Below, in pieces: positions 17,110 through 26,124 of a stretch of 64,000 nt of DNA. Made by a program: the position numbers and the translations under genes. The stretch is from Verrucomicrobiota bacterium (GTDB taxonomy: Bacteria > Verrucomicrobiota > Kiritimatiellia > UBA8416 > JABMPJ01), in the NCBI GenBank assembly GCA_018648805.1, contig JABGQM010000021.1, forward strand, positions 1-64,000, read 5' to 3'. The stretch's first letter is position 1, and each line of letters starts with the position of its first letter. The notes under the pieces were generated by a model, which was given only the letters and a program-made list of their open reading frames with translations, ran no database searches and was not told where the DNA came from.

Positions 17110-20100
17110 ATGCCCAAGCTAGCTGACATCAACAAGGTCATGATCATTGGTTCCGGTCCCATCGTTATTGGTCAGGCATGTGAGTTTGATTACTCCGGCA
17201 CCCAGGCCTGCAAGGCATTGCGCGGCCTCGGCTACGAGATCGTATTGGTGAATTCCAACCCGGCCACGATTATGACCGACCCCGGTCTGGCCGACCGCAC
17301 CTATATTGAGGCCCTCACGATCGAGAATCTGGAAAAGATCATCATCGCCGAGAAGCCGGATGCCCTGCTGCCGAACCTGGGGGGACAATCCGGGCTGAAC
17401 CTCTCATCCGAACTTGCCGAGCTGGGTATTCTCGAGAAATACGGCGTGCGTGTGATTGGGGTACAGATTGACGCGATCAAGCGCGGGGAGGACCGCCAGG
17501 CCTTTGCCGATACGATGGCGAGCTTGAATATTGAGATGGCGCGCGGTGAGATCACAGACAACATGGCCGAGGCCGAGGCCATCATTGGTCGTATCGGGCT
17601 GCCTTGCGTCATACGGCCGGCCTACACCATGGGCGGCACCGGTGGTGGCTTCGCCTACAACATGGAGGAGTTTCGTGCCCTCGCCGAACGCGGGATGAAC
17701 GCGAGCATGGTGGGTCAGATTCTGATTGAGGAATCCATCCTTGGCTGGGAGGAGCTGGAACTTGAGGTGGTTCGGGATGCCAAGAACCAGTTGATCACCG
17801 TTTGCTTTATTGAAAACGTGGATGCCATGGGTGTGCACACGGGTGACAGCTATTGCACTGCCCCCATGCTGACGATCAGCCCTGAGCTGCAGAAGCGGCT
17901 GCAGGACTACTCCTACGCGATCGTGGAAGCCATCGAGGTCATCGGCGGAACCAACGTGCAGTGGGCGCACGATCCCAAGACGGGGCGCGTGGTTGTGATC
18001 GAGATCAATCCGCGCACCTCCCGCTCATCGGCCCTGGCGTCCAAAGCCACCGGCTTCCCGATTGCCCTGGTCTCCTCGCTCCTGGCGGGCGGGATGACGA
18101 TGGATGAGATTCCCTATTGGCGCGACGGTACCTTGGAGAAATATACGCCGTCAGGCGACTACGTGGTCGTGAAGTTTTCGCGCTGGGCCTTCGAGAAATT
18201 CAAAGCGCTTGAGGACAAGCTGGGCACGCAGATGAAGGCCGTGGGTGAAGTCATGAGCCTCGGCAAGACCTACAAAGAGTCGTGCCAGAAGGCGATTCGC
18301 TCGCGTGAAGACGGCCGCTATGGCCTCGGGTTTGCGGCGGACTACAACACGCGCTCCCTGGATGAGCTCATGGCCCTGCTCGCGGAGCCGAGCAGCGAGC
18401 GCCAGTTCATTATGTACGAGGCGCTACGCAAGGGCGCAACCGTTCAACAGCTCTTCGAGAAGACGCATATCAAGGCGTGGTTTGTTGAGCAGATGAAAGA
18501 GCTGGTCGACCTGGAAGAATCCCTTCTGCAGCACAAGGGCTCTATCCCACCCGACGCGCTCCTGACGCAAGCCAAGAAGGATGGTTTCGCCGACCGTTAT
18601 CTCGCGAAAATTCTGGGTGTTCCCGAGAAAGATATCCGCGAACACCGCAAGGCGATCGGGCTGGTCCAGGGCTGGCACCCCGTGTCTGTCAGCGGCGTCG
18701 AGGATTCGGCCTACTACTATTCAACCTACTGCGCCGAAGATGCTATTGGCGCCACGACCAATCCAAAGAAGGTCATGATCCTCGGCGGTGGACCGAACCG
18801 GATCGGGCAGGGCATCGAATTCGATTACTGCTGCGTACATGCTGCCTATGCCCTGCGCGAGATGGGGTATGAGACCGTTATGGTCAACTGCAACCCGGAA
18901 ACCGTATCGACCGATTACGATACGTCGGACAAGCTCTACTTCGAGCCACTGACGGTTGAGGATGTGTTGCAGATCTACGAAAAAGAGAAGCCCATGGGGG
19001 TGATCTGTCAGTTTGGCGGTCAGACCCCACTCAACATCGCCAAGGAACTCGAAGAGGCTGGCGTGACGATTCTCGGGACCTCACCCGAAACCATTGACCT
19101 GGCCGAAGACCGTGACCGGTTCGCGCAGATGATGGATAAGCTGGGTATCCCCATGGCCGAAAGCGGCATGGCGACCACCATTGAGGACGCGTTGACGATA
19201 GCAGAGCGCATCGGCTATCCGCTCATGGTGCGGCCTTCGTATGTTCTTGGTGGTCGTGGTATGGAGGTGGTGTATGACGAGAGTACGTTGCGCGCCTACG
19301 TGGCGGCCGCGGTGGGTGTCACACCCGATCGGCCGATCCTGATCGACCGCTTCCTGTCGCATGCCATTGAGGCCGAGGCCGATGCGGTCACCGACGGGAC
19401 GGATGCCTTCGTGCCGGCGGTCATGGAGCACATCGAGGAGGCCGGCGTCCATTCGGGTGACTCGGCCTGTGTGATCCCGCCGGTCAGCATTCCTCAGAAG
19501 CACATCGATACGATCTACGACTACACGGCCCGCATCGCCGTAGAGCTTAATACGGTTGGCCTGATGAACATCCAGTACGCCATATGGGAAGACACCGTCT
19601 ACGTGCTCGAAGCCAACCCGCGTGCGTCGCGGACCGTGCCGTTGGTCTCCAAGGTGTGCGGGCTCTCCATGGCGCGTAGCGCCACCGAGATCATGATGGG
19701 CCGCAAGCTGGGCGAGTTGAAGCTGGAGCGGCGGGCCATCTCTCACTATGGCGTCAAAGAGTCCGTCTTCCCGTTCTATTTCTACCCGGAAGTGGATCCC
19801 GTGCTCGGACCTGAGATGCGTTCAACCGGTGAAGTCCTCGGAATGGCAGGCTCCTATGGGATGGCCTTCTTTAAAGCGCAGGATGCGACCAAGGTGCCGC
19901 TGCCTACGAAGGGCACGGTGCTGTTGTCGATATGCGAGCGGGATCGCAGCGATGTGGTTGCCGTGGCGGCACAGCGACTGTCCGACCTTGGTTTCACCCT
20001 TCTGGCTTCCGAGGGCACGCACGCCTTCCTGACGGAACACGACGTCGCGAGTGAAGCCATCCTCAAGGTGCACGAAGGCCGGCCCAACATCAACGATGCG

Positions 20101-20307
20101 ATCAAGGATGGCAAGATACAGCTCGTCGTCAACACCCCATCCGGGAAGATGAGTGTGACCGACGACTCCTATATCCGCAAAACGGCGATCCGTCACAAGG
20201 TGCCCTACATCACCACCATCACCGCGGCCCTGGCCACGGTGGAAGGCATCGCCTCGCGTCTCAAGGGTGACTATGGTGTGAAAGCCCTGCAGGACTATCA
20301 CATGTAG
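17110..20307 (+). CDS. carB: Carbamoyl phosphate synthase large subunit
   Basis: 1065 residues, full length. Makes carbamoyl phosphate from bicarbonate, ammonia (from glutamine via CarA) and two ATP, for pyrimidine and arginine synthesis. Two homologous ATP-grasp halves are present, with repeated IGSGPIVIGQACEFDYSG and LGGGPNRIGQGIEFDYC starts and repeated PSYVLGGRGMEVV-type loops, followed by the C-terminal allosteric MGS-like domain (GTVLLSICERDRSDVV). AGAGAGAGGA precedes the start. No carA is visible nearby, so the small subunit must be encoded elsewhere. Confidence 0.97.
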   Translation: MPKLADINKVMIIGSGPIVIGQACEFDYSGTQACKALRGLGYEIVLVNSNPATIMTDPGLADRTYIEALTIENLEKIIIAEKPDALLPNLGGQSGLNLSSELAELGILEKYGVRVIGVQIDAIKRGEDRQAFADTMASLNIEMARGEITDNMAEAEAIIGRIGLPCVIRPAYTMGGTGGGFAYNMEEFRALAERGMNASMVGQILIEESILGWEELELEVVRDAKNQLITVCFIENVDAMGVHTGDSYCTAPMLTISPELQKRLQDYSYAIVEAIEVIGGTNVQWAHDPKTGRVVVIEINPRTSRSSALASKATGFPIALVSSLLAGGMTMDEIPYWRDGTLEKYTPSGDYVVVKFSRWAFEKFKALEDKLGTQMKAVGEVMSLGKTYKESCQKAIRSREDGRYGLGFAADYNTRSLDELMALLAEPSSERQFIMYEALRKGATVQQLFEKTHIKAWFVEQMKELVDLEESLLQHKGSIPPDALLTQAKKDGFADRYLAKILGVPEKDIREHRKAIGLVQGWHPVSVSGVEDSAYYYSTYCAEDAIGATTNPKKVMILGGGPNRIGQGIEFDYCCVHAAYALREMGYETVMVNCNPETVSTDYDTSDKLYFEPLTVEDVLQIYEKEKPMGVICQFGGQTPLNIAKELEEAGVTILGTSPETIDLAEDRDRFAQMMDKLGIPMAESGMATTIEDALTIAERIGYPLMVRPSYVLGGRGMEVVYDESTLRAYVAAAVGVTPDRPILIDRFLSHAIEAEADAVTDGTDAFVPAVMEHIEEAGVHSGDSACVIPPVSIPQKHIDTIYDYTARIAVELNTVGLMNIQYAIWEDTVYVLEANPRASRTVPLVSKVCGLSMARSATEIMMGRKLGELKLERRAISHYGVKESVFPFYFYPEVDPVLGPEMRSTGEVLGMAGSYGMAFFKAQDATKVPLPTKGTVLLSICERDRSDVVAVAAQRLSDLGFTLLASEGTHAFLTEHDVASEAILKVHEGRPNINDAIKDGKIQLVVNTPSGKMSVTDDSYIRKTAIRHKVPYITTITAALATVEGIASRLKGDYGVKALQDYHM

Positions 20308-20336
20308 GCGTCGCTTCCACGAAAGGGGCGGGTGTA

Positions 20337-21953
20337 CTAGAATCGAGGCGGCCCCGGCGGGGGGTCGCGTTCGTCTGGCCCGGGGCGATCCGCAGGGCGC
20401 CGGGACGGGGGCGATGAGCGGCGCTCGCGCGGCCCGGGGCGATCTCGTTCTCCTTCGCCAGGGGGGCCTGGGCGGCGCTCTCGGCTGTCGGTTGCCTCGG
20501 ACGCTTCGAGTTGTTCTTGCAGCCGAAGCGCTTCGGGGTTGGCAGAATCAGCGGCCAGCCAGTTCTTGAGCACGACACGGGCGGGAGCCACGTGGCCGAT
20601 CTCCATGAGATGGGATACAAGCGTGCCGGCGATCTCGGCGTCTCCGGGCATCAAGTCGTGGGCTTGGCGAAGCTTCTCTGTTCCCATGCGGCGCCGATCC
20701 TGTGCCAGGTCAGCCATGCCGGCTTCGAAAAGCAAACGGGCCTCCTGCGCATTGGGGTTGTCTGTCTGCGACTGTGCCGCTGGTGAAGGCGCGAAATGCA
20801 GAGCCGCAAGAATTCCCGCGGCGATGAGTCCGGCCAGAAGCAGGGCACCCGTGACCACAGCGGCGATCATCCGCACCGGACGATGCCTGGCACCTGTGCC
20901 GTGGGGGCCGCGCGGACGTTCGTTTGCGGCGAGGCGTTTCAGATCCTCGAGCACATCGTTCATGCTGGCATAGCGATCACGCAGTTCACGCGCCATGCAC
21001 CATTCAACCACCGCCACCAACGCTGCAGGCGTGCCGGGCTTGGCCGTGGCGAGGGAGGCGGGTGGCCCGTCAATCACCGCTTGGACAATACCCATCGGAT
21101 CGTGACCCGTGTAGGGTGGTCGGCCCGCCAGCATTTCGTAGAGCGTGGCCCCGAACGCGTAGATATCGGCGCGCGTATCTTCGGCCAGGCCGGCGGCGAT
21201 ACGGGGCGACATGTAGGCCGGTGTTCCGGTGGGATGCGCGTCCGCGCCATCGACAAGCGAGTCATTGAAGAAGGGGCGCACGAGTCCAAAATCGGCGATC
21301 ATGGCGCGGCCCTCGTCGTCGAGCAGCACATTGGCGGATTTCAGGTCACGATGGATTAATCCTCTGCCATGGGCGTAGGTCAATCCTTCGGCAACCTGGG
21401 TTGCAATCGCTATGGCTTCGGCAGCCGGGAGCCCGCCGGTAGCGAGTCGCCTGTCGAGGCTGCCACGTGCCATGAACGGCATGGCGAAGAACGGGCCATC
21501 CTGCCGATCCGATACCTCGAGCACTTTCAGGATATGAGGGTGCGAGAGTTCATACATGTGACGCGCTTCGGCCAGAAAACATTTGACCACGCGCGGGTCC
21601 TTCGTCAACTCATTGCGCAGCGTCTTGATGGCCACATAGGCGCCTGTCACGGGTTCTATACCCAGCAGCACGTCGCCCATGCCGCCCCTGCCCAGATGCT
21701 TAACAATCTCGAACTTGCCAACTCTCCCCAGTGATCCGAGGCGCGAAGGGGGCTGCATCTGTCCGCCCGCCAGCAGGGCGGCGTCCGCCGTGGCCATGCT
21801 TGAGGGCGCCGGCATGCTGAGATCCTGTTCCCCATCCCGGACCCCGGCCATTGTGGGTGCATCCGGAGACGCCACGGCCTGTGTGCAGTGCGAGCATAGG
21901 CCGGACGCGGCAGGCGCCATCTCTTTTCCACAACTCCGGCAGACCGAATTCAC
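20337..21953 (-). CDS. Membrane Ser/Thr protein kinase with N-terminal zinc ribbon and TPR-like tail
   Basis: 538 residues from a GTG at 21953 that overlaps the upstream stop codon (GTGA), a better start than longer alternatives. Order: a CxxC...CxxC zinc ribbon in the first 25 residues; a PknB-type kinase domain with GRGGMG, VAIK, HRDLKSANV and DFGL; a transmembrane helix (VVTGALLLAGLIAAGILAAL); about 80 residues of TPR-like helices; and a low-complexity Arg/Pro/Asp tail. The usual APE motif is replaced by SPR. Presumably phosphorylates the cytoplasmic partners of the ECF sigma factor encoded just upstream. Substrates are not known. Confidence 0.88.
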   Translation of the reverse strand: MNSVCRSCGKEMAPAASGLCSHCTQAVASPDAPTMAGVRDGEQDLSMPAPSSMATADAALLAGGQMQPPSRLGSLGRVGKFEIVKHLGRGGMGDVLLGIEPVTGAYVAIKTLRNELTKDPRVVKCFLAEARHMYELSHPHILKVLEVSDRQDGPFFAMPFMARGSLDRRLATGGLPAAEAIAIATQVAEGLTYAHGRGLIHRDLKSANVLLDDEGRAMIADFGLVRPFFNDSLVDGADAHPTGTPAYMSPRIAAGLAEDTRADIYAFGATLYEMLAGRPPYTGHDPMGIVQAVIDGPPASLATAKPGTPAALVAVVEWCMARELRDRYASMNDVLEDLKRLAANERPRGPHGTGARHRPVRMIAAVVTGALLLAGLIAAGILAALHFAPSPAAQSQTDNPNAQEARLLFEAGMADLAQDRRRMGTEKLRQAHDLMPGDAEIAGTLVSHLMEIGHVAPARVVLKNWLAADSANPEALRLQEQLEASEATDSRERRPGPPGEGERDRPGPRERRSSPPSRRPADRPGPDERDPPPGPPRF

Positions 21954-22477
21954 GATACTTCTCCGTTGAAACCAAGGGCCTCTAGTCCTGAACGTAGCAC
22001 GTCGCGCGCCTCCGGTGCCAGCCATTCGCGGGCCATGGCCCAGCGAAGGCCGGCCGCGAGTCTTTCATCATCAAGCGTTGAGATTCGTCGCTGGCAGCCG
22101 CTCAGGGCCGCGGCGATGCTCGCAAAGTAGAGCACGCGCGCGACGTCGTGAGGAATGACCGAGTGCGGACTGTTGAGACAGCGCTTGGCAAACTCTTTGG
22201 CCAGCTTAAGCAGTGGCAGGGGGGGGCGGTCGTGGGTCAACAGATCTCCAAAACTGCGCAGCAGGAGATGCTTGGATGACGCCAGCATCTCGACGCGGGA
22301 CGCAAAGGCATCATCCAGGCCGCCCAGATCCAGCGCCAGTGGTGCGGACCACTGGTGTGCAAAGACATCCTGCAGATCGTTGGGAGACCAAAGCCGGTCT
22401 TCGGCAGCCGCGTCGTCGAGAAGCGAGCGGATGCCGGCGGGCGGTGTGTCGAGGATACTGTGTTGAGGATCATTCAT
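21950..22477 (-). CDS. Unknown protein in ECF sigma/kinase operon
   Basis: 175 residues, mostly helical, without signal peptide, cysteine cluster or recognised motif. It begins 81 bases after the ECF sigma factor gene and its stop overlaps the start of the Ser/Thr kinase by four bases, so the two are translationally coupled. The position suggests a regulator or substrate of the kinase, or an adaptor between kinase and sigma factor. This is inference from context only. Confidence 0.7.
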   Translation of the reverse strand: MNDPQHSILDTPPAGIRSLLDDAAAEDRLWSPNDLQDVFAHQWSAPLALDLGGLDDAFASRVEMLASSKHLLLRSFGDLLTHDRPPLPLLKLAKEFAKRCLNSPHSVIPHDVARVLYFASIAAALSGCQRRISTLDDERLAAGLRWAMAREWLAPEARDVLRSGLEALGFNGEVS

Positions 22478-22558
22478 CGTGTTGCCTATCCGTTATGACC
22501 GCGGCCTTCATACCCGCCGGCATCATGTGCTACGCGGTCTGCTCCCGAATCCTGCATC

Positions 22559-23293
22559 TCAAAGACATTTTTTCAACTCCTCCAGTTCCGCATCCGCCTG
22601 TGCGGGGTCGCTGACCGTTTCGGAAACCACGGCGTGGAGATGGCGGGAGAACATGCGTTTGGCTGTAATAAGGAGGTTGGCGGCCTGGCTGGGAGAGTCG
22701 AGTTTGAGTGCTTTGACCAAGTCGCCATAGGGCACTGGCCGCGCGCCTTCCAGCATGGGCTCAAGCAGACGCCGCTGGAAAATCGTCCAGACATCGGCGC
22801 GGTCATTCCGGTTGCACTCCTCCTCGACGCCCTTGACCGCCATGGCGACGACCTGGCTGATCCAGGCTTGGTGGAACTGGCGATCGAGGCTGTTGTGGTC
22901 TTCGGCCGCACCATCGGCGTCTTCGAGGGGCAGCGGCGGGCCGCCGGGCGGGGTGCGCCGCGCGGCCGACGCCCGGCGCACCTCGTCGCGGATGTAGTTC
23001 TGGAACGCGTTGAGCAGAAACGTCCGGAAGCGGCCGCGCGACCGGTCGGCACGTTCAAGAATGCTCTGCTCGAGAATCTTGGAGGCCACGAACCCCTGGA
23101 CCAAATCCTCGCGCCGATGCGCATCCAGTCCCGGATGACGACCGAGATACCAGTGCAACACGGGTAGGTAACGCTGTAGCAGTTCGCCCAGCGCCTCCAT
23201 CCGCGCTTCGTCACTGCCCTCATGCACCCGCGCGACCAGCGACCAGCGTGTGGGCTGGGCGCCTGCTCCAGCTTGGTTTGCAGTCGGCATCAT
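22559..23293 (-). CDS. ECF-type RNA polymerase sigma factor
   Basis: 244 residues. The region 2 signature is present (LLQRYLPVLHWYLGRH, then RREDLVQGFVASKIL and GRFRTFLLNAFQNYIRDEVRR). The C-terminus has a region-4-like helical segment (VPYGDLVKALKLDSPSQAANLLITAKRMF). It is longer than minimal ECF factors and resembles groups found with Ser/Thr kinases in Planctomycetes and Verrucomicrobia. No anti-sigma factor follows; a kinase takes that place, so activation by phosphorylation is plausible. It is divergent from the broken Lcl-domain gene. Confidence 0.8.
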   Translation of the reverse strand: MMPTANQAGAGAQPTRWSLVARVHEGSDEARMEALGELLQRYLPVLHWYLGRHPGLDAHRREDLVQGFVASKILEQSILERADRSRGRFRTFLLNAFQNYIRDEVRRASAARRTPPGGPPLPLEDADGAAEDHNSLDRQFHQAWISQVVAMAVKGVEEECNRNDRADVWTIFQRRLLEPMLEGARPVPYGDLVKALKLDSPSQAANLLITAKRMFSRHLHAVVSETVSDPAQADAELEELKKCL

Positions 23294-23406
23294 GCCGGTT
23301 CCACGGGTAAGTCGATGAAGAGGCTGGGGAAGTAAACAGTGAAGATCATGTCAGAGATATGTTTCTGTCGTAAACTGATTAGGCACATATACTTGCACGA
23401 ATAGGT

Positions 23407-24473
23407 ATGGAATGGAAGGAAAGTGAAGATCTGGATGAAGATCTCGGGCGCTTGGAATCGGACTGTATTCCAGAAAGACCGCACCCGCTCAATACCGGAC
23501 TGATGTGGGTCAAGGATCGCGGTGAGAAGCTCACATGGGACGAAGCCATGGCGGGGGTGGCCACGTGCAGGGCAGGGGGGCACAGCGACTGGCGTGTCCC
23601 GACAATCAAGGAGCTGTACTCCCTGATCGACTTCCGGGGCGGCTGTGATGGCCGCGAATCGAGCTCGCGGCCCTACATCGATACGCGCACCTTCGAGTTT
23701 GCCTACGGCGACGCTTCACACGGCGAGCGCATCATCGACTGTCAGGATTGGTCGGCCACGGAGTATCTGGGTACAACCATGGGTCGCAACGCCACGGTGT
23801 TCGGGGTCAACTTTGCGGACGGCCGCATAAAGGGGTATCCCAAGATGATGCGGCGGCGCGAAGGGCTCACGGTGAAGAAGCTGCACGTGCGCTATGTCCG
23901 CGGCAATCCGGCGTACGTAAAAACAGCTTCCGCAACAACGGCAATGGCACCATCACGGATCGCGCAACCGGTCTGACGTGGTCACGGGCCGACAGCGGCG
24001 AGGGCATGGATTGGGAAGCGGCCCTGGCGTGGGTGGCGGAGAAGAATCGTGAGAGCTACCTGGGTACCAACGACTGGCGCCTTCCCAACGCGAAGGAGCT
24101 ACAGAGCATCGTGGACTACACGCGTGCTCCCGACGTGACCCGTTCGGCGGCGATCGATCCGGTCTTCAGAATAACCCGCCTGGCCGATGGCGACTACCCC
24201 TTCTTCTGGACCGGCACAACCCATCTGGATGGGCCGTCGCATCACCGGGGATCCGCTGCGATATACGTCGCCTTCGGTCGCGGGACCGGCTGGATGCAGT
24301 TCCCGCCGCACCGCGGTTCGTACCGCCTGATGGATGTCCACGGCGCCGGCTGCCAGCGTAGCGATCCCAAGACAGGCGACCCGGACGACTTCCCGCGTGG
24401 CCGTGGCCCCCAGGGCGACGTCATCCGCATCAACAACTTCGTCCGGCTTGTTCGTGGAGGAGTCTCTGAATGA
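23407..24473 (+). pseudogene. Frameshifted Lcl/DUF1566 double-domain protein
   Basis: Two overlapping frames encode consecutive Lcl_C/DUF1566 domains. The first runs to about 23923 (GLMWVKDRGEKLTWDEAMAG through RYVRGNPAYVK). The second continues in the -1 frame from NSFRNNGNGTITDRATGLTW to the stop at 24473. Comparison with the intact double domain in the protein at 26125-29235 (CRGNIDYGVNSFANNGDATI) places the break at the five-A run 23919-23923. One missing base restores a 355-residue protein with both domains. No signal peptide is visible, so the N-terminus may also be lost. A sequencing indel, a true mutation or -1 slippage on the A-run are all possible. Confidence 0.75.
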
Positions 24474-24502
24474 ATGCCGGACTCCGGAATGTTGTCCGAA
24501 GT

Positions 24503-24551
24503 ACAGACAGAGAGGTCCTGTGGTACACTGAACACGTTCGTGAACGGCGGG
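24503..24551 (+). repeat. Copy 1 of promoter-like repeat, without a gene behind it
   Basis: About 49 bases almost identical to 26063-26111, including CTGTGGTACACTGAACA and GAACGGCGGG. An extended -10-like TGGTACACT lies in the core. Here it follows the frameshifted Lcl gene and faces the end of an opposing lipoprotein gene, so it drives nothing obvious. Confidence 0.7.
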
Positions 24552-24591
24552 TCTGTGGGCGATCCGCCCCATGCGGCGTAGTGTGGTCGCT

Positions 24592-25827
24592 CTATTTTTC
24601 TGTCTTGGGTCCCAGCATGCGGGGGGTTGATCGGGTATCCGTAATGGTGACTGAGCTGCTATGAAATGTGATGGTCGCTACGTTTAACTGGTTAAACGTG
24701 GTGCCCCAATTGATGGGGAAGACCTTGGTTTCGTAATCGGTCTTGATGCGGACCAGTGCGTTGACGTTGGGCGTACTGTCCCAATTGTTTACCCAGACTC
24801 TGTAGATCTGTCCTGCGGCGGGCGTGCCGGTTACAAAATAGTTTTCGGGGCCATACCCGCTCTGATCGTCTCGGTCCAGGTTGCCAAATGTCCCAATCTT
24901 GTTGTTGTGACGGACTTCTGTCCCATCAGGTTCGATCACGTGCAGATCCAGGTCTGAAGTCGCGATGGCTGTGGCGTCTGCACCATCCCACGTCAGCGTC
25001 ACCTGCAATTTTCCGGAACCCAGCACGACGCCACCCGTTGGAGCGCTGGCTATAAGGTTGCACGACAGAGAGACCACGGCACCGTCGACCCCAGAGCAAA
25101 ACACACGGTAGGGACGAGGAAGGGCGTCTCTGAACAGAGGGTTCAGCACAAGTTGTGCGAGTGGCGTGGGGTACTCCTGTGCGTCTCTGCGTCCTGACAT
25201 GGTGTAATATGACGCCATGTAGCTGTAAACAGGATTGCCCCAGTTGTCGAGAATGGAGAAACCTGGAACGGCGGTCCAGGTGGACGCCGCTCCGGAGTCG
25301 AGTCTCATCACCCGGAAATCAGTCGCGATGAAGCCTGCCGGGACGACGAAGTCAGCCCAATGCGGGTAGACATCGCGAGATCGAGGCAAGCTCTTGATGG
25401 TGGCGAAGATCGTATTGGGGCCGGGTGTGAGTGTGACCTCAACGCCGTCGTCCCGCGCGGCTGCTTTTGCCGCATTATCGAGGATGCTCCTCTCCGGAAA
25501 AACACCCCCCATATCCGCGCCACTGATAGCGGAGAAGGATTCCACCATGCCGGGAGGCATGAAGTCGGCCGCGCTGAACGGCGTGGTGGCGATCCGGGCG
25601 GCGCCGCCATTCAGGTCGGCGAGGCCCGTAGCATTCAATACGCCGCTATCTGTGTTGGGTGGTGCTGCGGCACCCGCAGGCACCATCTGGCCACCTGTGG
25701 TGGCTGGAATCGCGCCGCCGCTGACCCCTGCTGCGCTCCCATTGTCGTCTCCATCGTCGCATCCAGACAGGAGCAGGCTCGCACATAGTATCCCGAGACC
25801 GGCTGATACAGAAAATAAGCACTTCAT
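24592..25827 (-). CDS. Lipoprotein with DUF2135/YfaP-like C-terminal domain
   Basis: About 411 residues from ATG 25827 (an in-frame GTG lies three codons upstream). The N-terminus is a lipoprotein signal with the lipobox LLSGC followed by an Asp/Gly-rich linker, so the mature protein is probably anchored in the outer membrane or periplasmic face. The middle is unfamiliar. The C-terminal 130 or so residues contain LTWDGADATAIATSDLDLHV and GTFGNLDRDDQSGYGPENYF, the pattern of DUF2135/YfaP beta-domains, which may bind calcium. It is flanked by the two copies of the promoter-like repeat and by Lcl-domain genes. The role is probably surface-associated. Confidence 0.75.
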   Translation of the reverse strand: MKCLFSVSAGLGILCASLLLSGCDDGDDNGSAAGVSGGAIPATTGGQMVPAGAAAPPNTDSGVLNATGLADLNGGAARIATTPFSAADFMPPGMVESFSAISGADMGGVFPERSILDNAAKAAARDDGVEVTLTPGPNTIFATIKSLPRSRDVYPHWADFVVPAGFIATDFRVMRLDSGAASTWTAVPGFSILDNWGNPVYSYMASYYTMSGRRDAQEYPTPLAQLVLNPLFRDALPRPYRVFCSGVDGAVVSLSCNLIASAPTGGVVLGSGKLQVTLTWDGADATAIATSDLDLHVIEPDGTEVRHNNKIGTFGNLDRDDQSGYGPENYFVTGTPAAGQIYRVWVNNWDSTPNVNALVRIKTDYETKVFPINWGTTFNQLNVATITFHSSSVTITDTRSTPRMLGPKTEK

Positions 25828-26062
25828 TTGGCCCACCCTTTCTAGTATGTCTCTCGCTGCATTCTACCCCAACACCCGGTCAGAGAGCGCAGCGAGATCT
25901 ATATTCTAAACACAATCTCCTACCGCCTATGCCCAATTTAGAGAATAGCCCCAAAACATACAAGGTATTATAAGGGTATTATTTTCAGTCCTAGCGTCGC
26001 CATTTTCACTGGCCACTCTCTTCGCTTACACCCACGCAGGATTCTGGAGGAGTTGCCGTAGC

Positions 26063-26111
26063 ACAGACAAAGAGGGTCTGTGGTACACTGAACAGGTACG
26101 CGAACGGCGGG
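26063..26111 (+). promoter_or_regulatory. Copy 2 of promoter-like repeat, upstream of the ASST/Lcl gene
   Basis: Near-identical to 24503-24551. It contains an ACAGAC...GTCTGT inverted repeat (6-bp arms, 7-base loop) followed by TGGTACACT, which fits an extended -10 box. The downstream gene starts 14 bases after the end of the repeat. A weaker third relative, CTGTCGTAAACTGATTAGG at 23365-23383, precedes the frameshifted Lcl gene. Confidence 0.5.
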
Positions 26112-26124
26112 CCGGGGAGCAGAG

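Noticed and set aside
23919..23923. Programmed -1 frameshift in the Lcl gene
   Set aside because: The run of five A residues does not form a canonical X-XXY-YYZ heptamer in the zero frame, and no stimulatory hairpin is obvious. Kept only as a minor alternative to an indel.
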